Shown in pieces: positions 7,964 through 16,308 of a DNA stretch of 37,853 nt (its first letter is position 1; each line of letters opens with the position of its first letter). The notes under the pieces were generated by a model that searched no databases, was not told where the DNA came from, and saw only the letters and a list, made by a program, of their open reading frames with translations. Location: assembly GCA_003670425.1 (NCBI GenBank), contig QWRL01000004.1:1-37853 (forward strand), in the 5' to 3' direction. The DNA comes from Chloroflexota bacterium (GTDB taxonomy: Bacteria > Chloroflexota > Anaerolineae > Anaerolineales > UBA11657). The position numbers and the translations under genes are program-made.

Positions 7964-8974
7964 ATGATCATCGTAATGCGCGCGGGTGCCTCCCGCGAAG
8001 AAATTGACAATGTGGTGGTGCGTGTGGAGCGTGACGGCTTCAAGGCGCATCTGAGTGCGGGTGCAGAGCGCACCATCATCGGCCTGATTGGAGATGACCG
8101 CCCGCTCGACAAGCAGCTATATGAAGTGCTGCCCGGCGTTGAGAAGGCCATGGCGGTGCTCAAGCCGTTCAAGCTGGCTTCGCGCGAGTTTTCCGCTGCA
8201 GATACTTTGGTGACCGTCAAGGGCGTGAGCATTGGCGGCACGCAAGTGGTGCTGATGGCCGGCCCGTGTGCGGTGGAAAGCCGCGGCCAGCTGCTGGAGA
8301 CGGCGCATGCCGTCAAAGCCGCGGGTGCACAAATGCTGCGCGGCGGCGCATTCAAGCCGCGCAGCTCGCCGTACAGCTTTCAGGGGCTGGGCGAGGATGC
8401 GCTGAAGATTTTGGCGGAGGCGCGCGAGCAGACAGGCCTGCCCGTGATCACAGAAATCATGACGCCCGAGCATCTGCCCATGGTTTGCGACTACGTGGAC
8501 ATGCTGCAAATTGGCGCGCGCAATATGCAAAACTACGAGCTGCTCAAGGGCGTTGGCCGCACCACGCTGCCGGTGCTGCTGAAGCGCGGGCTGATGGCCA
8601 CCATGGAGGAACTGCTGATGAGTGCGGAGTACATCCTTGCCGCCGGCAACCGGCAGGTGGTGTTATGCGAGCGCGGCATCCGCACCTTTGAAAAATATAC
8701 TCGTAACACGACGGATATCAATGCCATCCCGGTGCTCAAGCACCTGACGCATTTGCCGGTGATGCTTGACCCCAGCCACGGGGTTGGCGCTACGCGGTAC
8801 GTGCTGCCCGTGGCGCGCGCGGGCATTGCTGCGGGTGCGGACGGGCTGCTGGTGGAAGTGCACTGCAATCCGGAAGAAGCCCTCTCGGACGGCGGCCAGA
8901 GTCTGCGGCCGGATCAATATTCCGAGCTGGTGCGCCAGGTGCGCGTCATTGCGCGCGCTGTCGAACGCAGTTAA
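7964..8974 (+). CDS. aroF: 3-deoxy-7-phosphoheptulonate synthase (type I beta), copy 2 (tandem paralog)
   Basis: Same domain layout and active-site motifs as copy 1 ([63 protein letters not shown]). Confidence 0.93.
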   Translation: MIIVMRAGASREEIDNVVVRVERDGFKAHLSAGAERTIIGLIGDDRPLDKQLYEVLPGVEKAMAVLKPFKLASREFSAADTLVTVKGVSIGGTQVVLMAGPCAVESRGQLLETAHAVKAAGAQMLRGGAFKPRSSPYSFQGLGEDALKILAEAREQTGLPVITEIMTPEHLPMVCDYVDMLQIGARNMQNYELLKGVGRTTLPVLLKRGLMATMEELLMSAEYILAAGNRQVVLCERGIRTFEKYTRNTTDINAIPVLKHLTHLPVMLDPSHGVGATRYVLPVARAGIAAGADGLLVEVHCNPEEALSDGGQSLRPDQYSELVRQVRVIARAVERS

Positions 8975-9013
8975 TCGCAGCGTATTTATTTACACGGGCT
9001 TGCTGTGAATTCA

Positions 9014-9889
9014 ATGCTGGCACTGCACAATGCGCGCATCACCATTGCGGGGCTGGGCTTGATGGGGGGCTCGCTGGCACTGGCGCTGCGCGGCAAGTGT
9101 GCGCATGTGACCGGTGTGGATGTGGATGCCGCAGCGCGCAGTGCAGCGCTGGCGGGGCAAGTGGTGCCGGCGGTGGAGAGTGACTTGCGCGCTGGCATTG
9201 TGGATGCAGATGTGCTGGTACTGGCCACGCCGGTGGGAGTGATCCTGCAGCAATTGCAAGAACTCAAGGCGCACACCGCCGCGCCGCACGCAGCGCTGGT
9301 TGTGCTGGATCTGGGGTCCACCAAGACGGAAATTATTGCGGCGATGGAAGCGCTGCCCGCAGCGTGCGACCCGGTGGGCGGGCATCCGATGTGTGGCAAA
9401 GAAGTGGCCGGCTTGGAGCACGCGGATGCGGCGCTCTATCACGGCGCAACTTTTGTGCTTGCGCCGCTGGCGCGCACCAGCCCGGCCGCATTGCAGCTGG
9501 CGCATGCGGTGGTGGCGGCAGTTGGCGCGCACGCGCTGCTGCTGGACGCTGCGCGCCACGACCAGCTGGCGGCGGCAACCAGCCATGTGCCTTACTTGAT
9601 TGCGTGCGCATTGATGTCTGCGGCAAGCGCGGCAGCCGTAGATGATGACGCGCTATGGCAGCTTGCGGCCTCGGGTTTCCGCGACACATCGCGCCTTGCT
9701 GCCACTTCAGTAAAAATGATGCTGGACATTCTGCGCACCAACCGGGCGCCAGTGCGGGCGGCGCTCAAGGCGCAGCGCAGCCAGATTGACCGGCTGGCCG
9801 GGCTGCTGGAAGGCGATGAGGCTGCCTTGGCGCAGTTTTTGCAGAGCGTGCGCAGCGAGCGCATGCTGCGTTTCCCGCCCGCCGGCTAA
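9014..9889 (+). CDS. tyrA: Prephenate dehydrogenase
   Basis: ARITIAGLGLMGGSLALALRG, LATPVGVI, DLGSTKTEI, PVGGHPMCGKEVAGLEHADAALYHGATFVL, TSHVPYLIACAL. A GTG start at 9005 is an alternative. Confidence 0.9.
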   Translation: MLALHNARITIAGLGLMGGSLALALRGKCAHVTGVDVDAAARSAALAGQVVPAVESDLRAGIVDADVLVLATPVGVILQQLQELKAHTAAPHAALVVLDLGSTKTEIIAAMEALPAACDPVGGHPMCGKEVAGLEHADAALYHGATFVLAPLARTSPAALQLAHAVVAAVGAHALLLDAARHDQLAAATSHVPYLIACALMSAASAAAVDDDALWQLAASGFRDTSRLAATSVKMMLDILRTNRAPVRAALKAQRSQIDRLAGLLEGDEAALAQFLQSVRSERMLRFPPAG

Positions 9890-9933
9890 CCCTGAATCTT
9901 GTGGCAAGAACATTTGCTGCACTCAAAGCGTAA

Positions 9934-11217
9934 ATGAAAATTCACGGACGCGCTGCCAATCTGTGCGGCCCGGTTGCGCTGGCCGGTGATAAATCCATGT
10001 CGCACCGCGCTTTGCTGCACGCAGCCCTCAGCCCCGCCCGCAGCACGCTGCGCAATGTGCTGCGGGCCGGTGTCACCGAAGCCATGATTGGCTGCTTGCA
10101 GCGCCTTGGCGTGCACATTGAGCAAGCCGGCGCCGAACTGCATGTGCAGGGCGGGGCGTGGCGGCCGGTGCCGGACGCGCTGCATTGCGGCAACTCCGGA
10201 ACGACGCTGCGCTTGCTGCTTGGCGCGATTGCCAGCCAGCCGCTGCGCGCCACACTCGACGGCACCGCCGGCTTGCAGCGCCGCCCCATGCAGCGCCTCG
10301 CCGATCCATTGCGCCTGATGGGCGCACAAATTGACAACAACTTTGCGCCGCTGACGGTGAGCGGCGGCGGGCTGCACGGCATCGAATACGCAATTCCGGT
10401 TGCTTCCGCACAAGTAAAAGCCGCGCTGTTGCTTGCTGCCTTGCACGCCAGCGGCCCCACTACCTTGCACGAGCCCGGCCCCTCGCGGGATCACTCGGAG
10501 CGCATGCTGCGCGCACTTGGTGTGGATGTGCGCTCGGATGAAAATGTTGTCACGCTGCATCCGCTTTCTGCGGCGCTGCCCGCCGCGCACCTCACGCTGC
10601 CGGGCGACATGTCGGCAGCTGCCTTCATGCTGGCGATTGCCGTGCTCGTGCCCGGCTCTGTCATTCAGCTGCAGGGCGTGGGCGTCAACCCCACGCGCAC
10701 CGGCTTCCTTGAAGCGCTGCAAGAAATGGGCGCAGACATTCGCATCACAAACCAGCGCGATGAAGGCGGCGAGCCAGTGGCGGACTTGGAGGCGCGCCAC
10801 AGTGCATTGCGTGCCATTGAGATTGGCGGCGCGCGCGTTGTGCGCATGATTGATGAGTTCCCGATCTTTGCGGTGCTGGCTGCGCAAGCGGCCGGGCGCA
10901 CCGTAGTGCGGGATGCCGCCGAGCTGCGCCTGAAAGAATCCGACCGCATTACAGTGCTGGCGGGTGAGCTGCGCAAGCTGGGTGTGGTGCTCACCGAGCA
11001 TGCCGACGGTTTTGAGTTGCATGGACCGCAGGCCATTCGGCCGGCGCTGGTCGCCAGCCATGGGGACCACCGCCTTGCCATGTCGCTGGCGATTGCGGGT
11101 TTGCTGGCGCCTGGCACAACGACGGTTGCTGGTGCCGATGCCGTTGACGAATCGTTTCCGGGTTTTGGCGCAGTGCTGCAGCAGCTGGGCGCAGCAGTCG
11201 AAGTTGACGGCACCTGA
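9934..11217 (+). CDS. aroA: 3-phosphoshikimate 1-carboxyvinyltransferase (EPSP synthase)
   Basis: GDKSMSHRALLHAALS, LHCGNSGTTLRLLLG, GDMSAAAFMLAIA, IDEFPIFAVLAAQAAGRT, RLKESDRI, DHRLAMSLAIAGL. Confidence 0.95.
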   Translation: MKIHGRAANLCGPVALAGDKSMSHRALLHAALSPARSTLRNVLRAGVTEAMIGCLQRLGVHIEQAGAELHVQGGAWRPVPDALHCGNSGTTLRLLLGAIASQPLRATLDGTAGLQRRPMQRLADPLRLMGAQIDNNFAPLTVSGGGLHGIEYAIPVASAQVKAALLLAALHASGPTTLHEPGPSRDHSERMLRALGVDVRSDENVVTLHPLSAALPAAHLTLPGDMSAAAFMLAIAVLVPGSVIQLQGVGVNPTRTGFLEALQEMGADIRITNQRDEGGEPVADLEARHSALRAIEIGGARVVRMIDEFPIFAVLAAQAAGRTVVRDAAELRLKESDRITVLAGELRKLGVVLTEHADGFELHGPQAIRPALVASHGDHRLAMSLAIAGLLAPGTTTVAGADAVDESFPGFGAVLQQLGAAVEVDGT

Positions 11218-11230
11218 TAATTTCTGAGCC

Positions 11231-12106
11231 ATGTCTGCCACCTCGCAAGCACAAGCCGGTGCGGCGCCCACGATTGTGATCCTTGGGCATCCGGTGCATC
11301 ACAGTGTCTCGCCGGCGATGCAGGGCGCAGCTTTTGCAGCGTTGGGCTTGCCGCACCGCGTGGTGGCGGTGGATGTGCCACCAGCTGAATTGCCGGCGGC
11401 GATTGCGCGCTTTCGCAGCGGCGAGTGGGCTGGCGGCAATGTCACCATTCCGCACAAGCGCGCGGTGCTGGCGTTGCTCGATGAAGTGACGGACACCGCA
11501 GCGCTGCTGGGCGCCGCAAACACCATCATCAACCGCGGCGGGCGCCTGGTGGGTGACAACACCGATGCGGCCGGCTTCACCGCGGATTTGGACCTCCATG
11601 CGGTTGACCCGCGCGGCGCGCCAGTGCTGGTGTTTGGCACTGGTGGCTCGGCGCGCGCGGTGGCGTATGCATTGCTGCAGCGCGGCGCAGCGGAGGTGCG
11701 CCTGCTGGGCCGCAACATTGCACAGGGCGCGCAGCTGGCACGCGAGCTGCATGCCGTCACCGGCGGGCGGCTGATAAATTTTGCATGGACGCCAACTGAT
11801 CTGGGCGATGCATCGCATGGCTGTGTGCTCGCCGTCAACTGCACCCCGCTGGGCCAGACGCCGGATATTTACACCACACCGTGGTTTCAGGTTGTGCCGT
11901 TTGGCGGCAAGCCCTTCATCTACGACCTTGTATATAATCCAGCGCAGACGCTCTTGCTGCGGCAGGCGCTCTCGCACGGCTTGCAATGTGCCACCGGGTT
12001 GGGCATGCTTGTGCAGCAAGGCGCGCTTGCATTCCAGCGTTGGACGGGCAGCGCAGCGCCCGTGGCAATCATGCGCGCCGCAGCGGAAGCCAAACTTTAT
12101 GCTTAG
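11231..12106 (+). CDS. aroE: Shikimate dehydrogenase
   Basis: ILGHPVHHSVSPAMQGAAF, GGNVTIPHKRAVL, GAANTII, GDNTDAAGF, VFGTGGSARAVAYALL, NCTPLGQTPD, YDLVYNPAQTLLL. Confidence 0.93.
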   Translation: MSATSQAQAGAAPTIVILGHPVHHSVSPAMQGAAFAALGLPHRVVAVDVPPAELPAAIARFRSGEWAGGNVTIPHKRAVLALLDEVTDTAALLGAANTIINRGGRLVGDNTDAAGFTADLDLHAVDPRGAPVLVFGTGGSARAVAYALLQRGAAEVRLLGRNIAQGAQLARELHAVTGGRLINFAWTPTDLGDASHGCVLAVNCTPLGQTPDIYTTPWFQVVPFGGKPFIYDLVYNPAQTLLLRQALSHGLQCATGLGMLVQQGALAFQRWTGSAAPVAIMRAAAEAKLYA

Positions 12107-13271
12107 ATTTATCACCGCCGGAGAGTCGCACGGGCCAAGCGTGCAGGTCATCATCGAGGGCCTGCCGGCTGGCTTGCCGCTCACAGCTGCAGACATCAAC
12201 CCGGACCTGGCACGCCGCCAGCTGGGCTATGGCACTGGTGCGCGCATGAAGATCGAGCATGATGTTGTGCAAATCCTCGCGGGCGTGATGAACGGCAGTA
12301 CAACCGGTGCACCGATTGCACTCACGGTTGAAAATGTGGACCACGCCAAATGGAAAGATGTGGCCGTCCCGCCGTTGACCACGCCGCGTCCCGGCCACGC
12401 AGACTTGGCCGCCGCCATCAAGTACGGCTATGACGACATGCGCTACAGCCTGGAGCGTGCCTCCGCGCGCGAGACGGCAGCGCGCGTTGCCGCTGCGGCA
12501 GTCTGCCGCAAATTTTTGAAGCAGTTTGGAATTGAGATTGGCAGCTACGTACTTGAGATTGGTGCGGTGGCAGCGAATGTTGCGCACATGCCGGTGGCCG
12601 AACGCTGCCGGCTGGCAGAGGCGTCTGATGTGCGCTGCCCGGATGCAGGCGCTGCCGAACTGATGCGCGTGCACATCCGCGACATGATGCTGGCCAAGGA
12701 CACGCTGGGCGGAATCTTTGAAGTGGCAGCCGTAGGCGTGCCGCCCGGCCTTGGCTCGCATGTGCAATGGGATCGCAAGCTGGATGGCCGGCTGGCGCAA
12801 GCCATGCTCAGCATCCATGCCGTCAAAGGCGCAGAGGTTGGACCCGCATTTGACAACGCGCGCCTGCCTGGCACGCAAGTGCATGATGAGTTGTTCCGCG
12901 AAGGCGAGCGCATTGTGCGGCGCACCAACCGCGCCGGTGGCACAGAAGGCGGCATCACCACCGGTGAGGCCTTGCTGGTGCGCGCAGCAATGAAGCCCAT
13001 CAGCACCACCCTCAACCCGCTCATGACCGTGGACCTGGCAACGGGCGTCAGTGGCCCAACAACCTACGAGCGCTCGGATTTTTGCGCGGTGCCGCGCGCA
13101 GCCGTGATTGGTGAAGCGATGGTGGCGCTGGTACTGGCCGAAGCACTGCTCGAAAAGTTGGGTGGCGACTCGCTGGCAGAAATGCGCCCGCGCTTTGCTG
13201 CGTTGCGCACCTCGGCCCTGCCGGACCTGGTGATGGCCAACACGCCCATCAAATTCTGGCCGGCAGAATGA
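12099..13271 (+). CDS. aroC: Chorismate synthase
   Basis: MLRFITAGESHGPSVQVIIEGLPAGL, RRQLGYGTGARMKIE, RPGHADLAAAIKYGYDDMRYSLERASARETAARVAAAAV, GGTEGGITTGEALLVRAAMKPI. Overlaps the aroE stop. Confidence 0.95.
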   Translation: MLRFITAGESHGPSVQVIIEGLPAGLPLTAADINPDLARRQLGYGTGARMKIEHDVVQILAGVMNGSTTGAPIALTVENVDHAKWKDVAVPPLTTPRPGHADLAAAIKYGYDDMRYSLERASARETAARVAAAAVCRKFLKQFGIEIGSYVLEIGAVAANVAHMPVAERCRLAEASDVRCPDAGAAELMRVHIRDMMLAKDTLGGIFEVAAVGVPPGLGSHVQWDRKLDGRLAQAMLSIHAVKGAEVGPAFDNARLPGTQVHDELFREGERIVRRTNRAGGTEGGITTGEALLVRAAMKPISTTLNPLMTVDLATGVSGPTTYERSDFCAVPRAAVIGEAMVALVLAEALLEKLGGDSLAEMRPRFAALRTSALPDLVMANTPIKFWPAE

Positions 13272-13297
13272 GGCACATGCTACAATGCGAAGCACTG

Positions 13298-13369
13298 TGG
13301 GCCATGGTGCAATTGGCAGCACAGCGGACTTTGGATCCGTCGATCCTGGTTCGAGTCCAGGTGGCCCAG
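13298..13369 (+). tRNA. tRNA-Gln (anticodon TTG)
   Basis: Cloverleaf readable by eye: acceptor TGGGCCA/TGGCCCA, D stem GTGC/GCAC, anticodon stem GCGGA/TCCGT with loop CTTTGGA, T arm CCTGG-TTCGAGT-CCAGG. CCA not encoded. Candidate extended -10 TGC-TACAAT at 13278-13286. Confidence 0.93.
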
Positions 13370-13382
13370 CAACTATGATCGA

Positions 13383-13427
13383 GGGCGGGGTGCACGCGGC
13401 CATTGGCCCGCTGCCACCGCCCTTTTT
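13383..13427 (+). terminator. Intrinsic terminator after tRNA-Gln
   Basis: GGGCGG (13383-13388) pairs with CCGCCC (13417-13422), followed by TTTTT; an inner GCGG/CCGC stem lies within the loop. Confidence 0.65.
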
Positions 13428-13460
13428 CATTTCCCCACTTTATAATTTGGCTTGCAAAGC

Positions 13461-14834
13461 ATGAAACTAGCAGCCGTAATTCTTGCCGCCGGGCAGGGCA
13501 CGCGCATGAAGTCTGCGCTGCCCAAGGTGCTGCAGCAGCTGGCGGGCCGGCCACTGGTGCAGTACGCAGTGGAAGCGGCCCACGCAATTGGGGTTGCCGC
13601 GCCCACGCTGGTGGTGGGGCATGGCATGGATGCGGTGCAGGCGGCGGTGGGCAGCCATGCGCGCTTTGTGGTGCAGGCGCAGCAACTGGGTACCGGCCAT
13701 GCCGCCCTGCAGGCGGCTGCGCTGCTACGTGACAGTGCGGAACTTGTGCTGATCTGGTATGCAGACATGCCGCTGCTGCGCCCGGAGACGCTGCACGCCG
13801 TGGTGGAAGCGCAGCAGGCCAACCGCGGCCCGCTCACAATCCTCACTGCCAGCGCGGATGATGCGCGCGGCTTTGGCCGCGTGCTGCGCGACCCCAAGCG
13901 CCGCGTGCGCGCAGTAGTGGAGGAAGCGCATGCCACGCGCCGCCAGCTGGCCATGCGCGAGCTGAACGCCGGTGTGTATTGCGCACGCGCAGACTGGTTG
14001 TGGAAGGAGCTGGCGCGCCTGCCGGCTTCGCCCAAAGGCGAGTACTACCTGACGGACCTGGTGGGTGTGGCCGTGGCGCAACGGCGCAACGTGGCCAGTG
14101 TGCAGCTGAGTGCAACCGACGAACTAATTGGCATCAATACGCGGGTGCATCAGGCTGAGGCGGAGGCTGCCCTGCGCTTGCGCATCAACCAGCAGTGGAT
14201 GGCGGCGGGTGTGCACCTGCTGGATCCGGCGAGTACTTATATTGAGCCGGGCGTGCACCTCGAGCCGGATTGCGTCATTCTTCCCAACACGCACCTGTGT
14301 GGCAATACCAGCGTGGGTGCGCACAGCGCCATCGGCCCCAACAGCATTGTGCGTGACAGCACCGTCGGGGCGCACTGCCGCATTGAATATTCTGTGATTG
14401 AGTCGGCGGTGGTGGAAGACGACGTGAACATCGGCCCGTTTGCGCATCTGCGCCCGGGCGCGCACCTGGCGCGCGGCGTGCACATGGGAAATTTTGGCGA
14501 GGTCAAGAATTCCTACCTTGGCCCGGAAGTAAAGATGGGCCACTTCAGCTACATCGGCGATGCGCAGATTGGCGCACGCACCAACATTGGCGCCGGCACA
14601 ATCACATGCAACTTTGGCATGGACCAGAAGAAGCACCGCACCGTGGTGGGCGACGATGCCTACATTGGCAGCGACACGATGCTGGTGGCACCGATAACGG
14701 TGGGAGCGCGCGGCCGCACCGGCGCGGGTTCCGTGGTGACGCATGATGTGCCGGCGGACGCGCTGGCGGTAGGAGTACCGGCGCGCGTGATTAAGCGCAC
14801 GCTGCCGGATGCAAAGCCCGCGGGAGACAGTTAA
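13461..14834 (+). CDS. glmU: Bifunctional UDP-N-acetylglucosamine pyrophosphorylase / glucosamine-1-phosphate N-acetyltransferase
   Basis: AAVILAAGQGTRMKSALPKVLQQLAGRPLV; C-terminal left-handed beta-helix with HLRPGAHLARGVHMGNFGEVKNS and GHFSYIGDAQIGARTNIGAGTITCNF. TATAAT at 13441-13446. Confidence 0.95.
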   Translation: MKLAAVILAAGQGTRMKSALPKVLQQLAGRPLVQYAVEAAHAIGVAAPTLVVGHGMDAVQAAVGSHARFVVQAQQLGTGHAALQAAALLRDSAELVLIWYADMPLLRPETLHAVVEAQQANRGPLTILTASADDARGFGRVLRDPKRRVRAVVEEAHATRRQLAMRELNAGVYCARADWLWKELARLPASPKGEYYLTDLVGVAVAQRRNVASVQLSATDELIGINTRVHQAEAEAALRLRINQQWMAAGVHLLDPASTYIEPGVHLEPDCVILPNTHLCGNTSVGAHSAIGPNSIVRDSTVGAHCRIEYSVIESAVVEDDVNIGPFAHLRPGAHLARGVHMGNFGEVKNSYLGPEVKMGHFSYIGDAQIGARTNIGAGTITCNFGMDQKKHRTVVGDDAYIGSDTMLVAPITVGARGRTGAGSVVTHDVPADALAVGVPARVIKRTLPDAKPAGDS

Positions 14835-14835
14835 T

Positions 14836-14886
14836 ATGACTTTCATTATTGATGGCCGGGAATTTTCTTGGGGGGTGGGCGCGTGA
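14836..14886 (+). other. Short upstream ORF MTFIIDGREFSWGVGA whose stop overlaps the cdd start (GTGA)
   Basis: ATG at 14836, TGA at 14884-14886; the cdd GTG at 14883-14885 overlaps the stop. Confidence 0.35.
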
Positions 14887-15299
14887 CCGCGGCTGTTGTG
14901 CCAACGGCCGACCAGCAAGCAGAGCTGGTGCAGCGCGCCGTGGCGGCGATGGATTGGGCTTACGCGCCATACTCAAAATTTCCAGTGGGCGCAGCCTTGC
15001 TGTGCGCATCCGGCCGCATTTATGACGGCGTGAATGTTGAGAACGCTGCCTATTCGCCCGGCGTGTGCGCAGAGCGCACCGCAGCCTTCAAAGCTGTGTC
15101 GGAAGGCGAGCGCGAGTTTGTGGCCGTGGCTGTGGCCACGCGCGGTGCGGGTGCACCGTGCGGCGTTTGCCGCCAGGTACTGGCGGAGTTTGGCTACGGC
15201 ATGACTGTCATTCTTGCGGATGCCGACAGCAGCGTGCGCCTCGTCACCACGCTGGCAGCGTTGCTGCCGGAAGCGTTTCTCCCGCAGCATCTGGTTTAG
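14883..15299 (+). CDS. cdd: Cytidine deaminase
   Basis: YAPYSKFPVGAALL, NVENAAYSPGVCAERTA, GAPCGVCRQVLAEF zinc-binding and catalytic motifs. Confidence 0.93.
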   Translation: MTAAVVPTADQQAELVQRAVAAMDWAYAPYSKFPVGAALLCASGRIYDGVNVENAAYSPGVCAERTAAFKAVSEGEREFVAVAVATRGAGAPCGVCRQVLAEFGYGMTVILADADSSVRLVTTLAALLPEAFLPQHLV

Positions 15300-15343
15300 C
15301 TTAACAGCAGCACTGCTAGCGCCGCCAGCCCGCGCTCTGCACG

Positions 15344-15408
15344 GCAGCGCGCAAATAATAAAACATTTTTCGGGCTGCGGGCGGGCGGTAATTATTTGCA
15401 TGCGCTGC
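15344..15408. repeat. Large imperfect inverted repeat in the cdd-recO intergenic region
   Basis: GCAGCGCGCAAATAAT (15344-15359) pairs with ATTATTTGCATGCGCTGC (15391-15408): 16 bp with one 2-nt bulge, 31-nt loop. Confidence 0.7.
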
Positions 15409-15443
15409 ATGCGCGCAAACAGTGCTGTTCAATTTGTTCGCGT

Positions 15444-15452
15444 TGGTATAAT
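15444..15452 (+). promoter_or_regulatory. Extended -10 promoter TGGTATAAT immediately upstream of recO
   Basis: TG-n-TATAAT with TATAAT at 15447-15452; only 6 nt (GCGCGC) separate it from the recO ATG. Confidence 0.65.
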
Positions 15453-15458
15453 GCGCGC

Positions 15459-16226
15459 ATGCTGCGCACGCGCACCGTAAGAACCGAAGCGATTGTGCTG
15501 CGCCAGCAGGAGTTTGGCGAGGCGGACCGCATGCTGACGCTCTTCACGCCAATGCTGGGGAAGCTGCGCGTGCTGGCCAAGGGTGTGCGGCGCGCCACCA
15601 GCCGCAAGGCTGGCCACGTTGAGTTGTTTGTGCGCTCGGAAATGCTGCTCTCGCGGGGGCGCGATATGCATCTGGTGACGCAAGCGGACACGCTTGCGGC
15701 ACACCGCCCGGTGCGCGAGGACCTGGTGCGCAGCACTTATGCCACTTACTTTGCTGAATTGCTGGACCGCTTTACGCCCGAGGAAGAATCCGGCCCGGCG
15801 CTTTACGAATTATTTTCAGATGCGCTCGGCTGGCTTTCGGAAACTGCGCAGCCCGATTTAACTGCGCGTTTTTTTGAGGCACAGCTGCTGCGCCTTGCGG
15901 GGTACCAGCCGGAGCTGCGCCGCTGCGTTGTGCGCGGCTGCGCGATTACTGCACGGGCGCAGTACTTTGACCCGCTGGCGGGCGGCGTGGCGTGCCCGCC
16001 GTGCGGCACCGGGCGCGCCGGCGCACTTGCCATCAGCCTGGGCGCACTCAAGGTGCTGCGCTTGATGGAAAGCTGCCCGCACTCGCGGTTGCTGCAATTG
16101 CGCGTAAGCCCCGGCGTGGCGCGGGAGCTGGAGTTGTTGTTGTTGCGCTATGTCACGGTCGTTCTGGAGCGCAGCTTAAAGTCGGTGGACTTTCTAAATC
16201 TCGTGCGGCGCACTGCAGGTGCCTAG
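15459..16226 (+). CDS. recO: DNA repair protein RecO
   Basis: TEAIVLRQQEFGEADRMLTLFTPMLGKLRVLAKGVRR and a RecO C-terminal domain; synteny with glyQS-dnaG-rpoD. Confidence 0.9.
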   Translation: MLRTRTVRTEAIVLRQQEFGEADRMLTLFTPMLGKLRVLAKGVRRATSRKAGHVELFVRSEMLLSRGRDMHLVTQADTLAAHRPVREDLVRSTYATYFAELLDRFTPEEESGPALYELFSDALGWLSETAQPDLTARFFEAQLLRLAGYQPELRRCVVRGCAITARAQYFDPLAGGVACPPCGTGRAGALAISLGALKVLRLMESCPHSRLLQLRVSPGVARELELLLLRYVTVVLERSLKSVDFLNLVRRTAGA

Positions 16227-16308
16227 CCCGCGGGCAGCCAGCCGCGCACGCTGCAGCAGTTTGCAACGCGCCCAATCCGTTGCTGTGCGAACCCGCTAAA
16301 ACTCAAGC

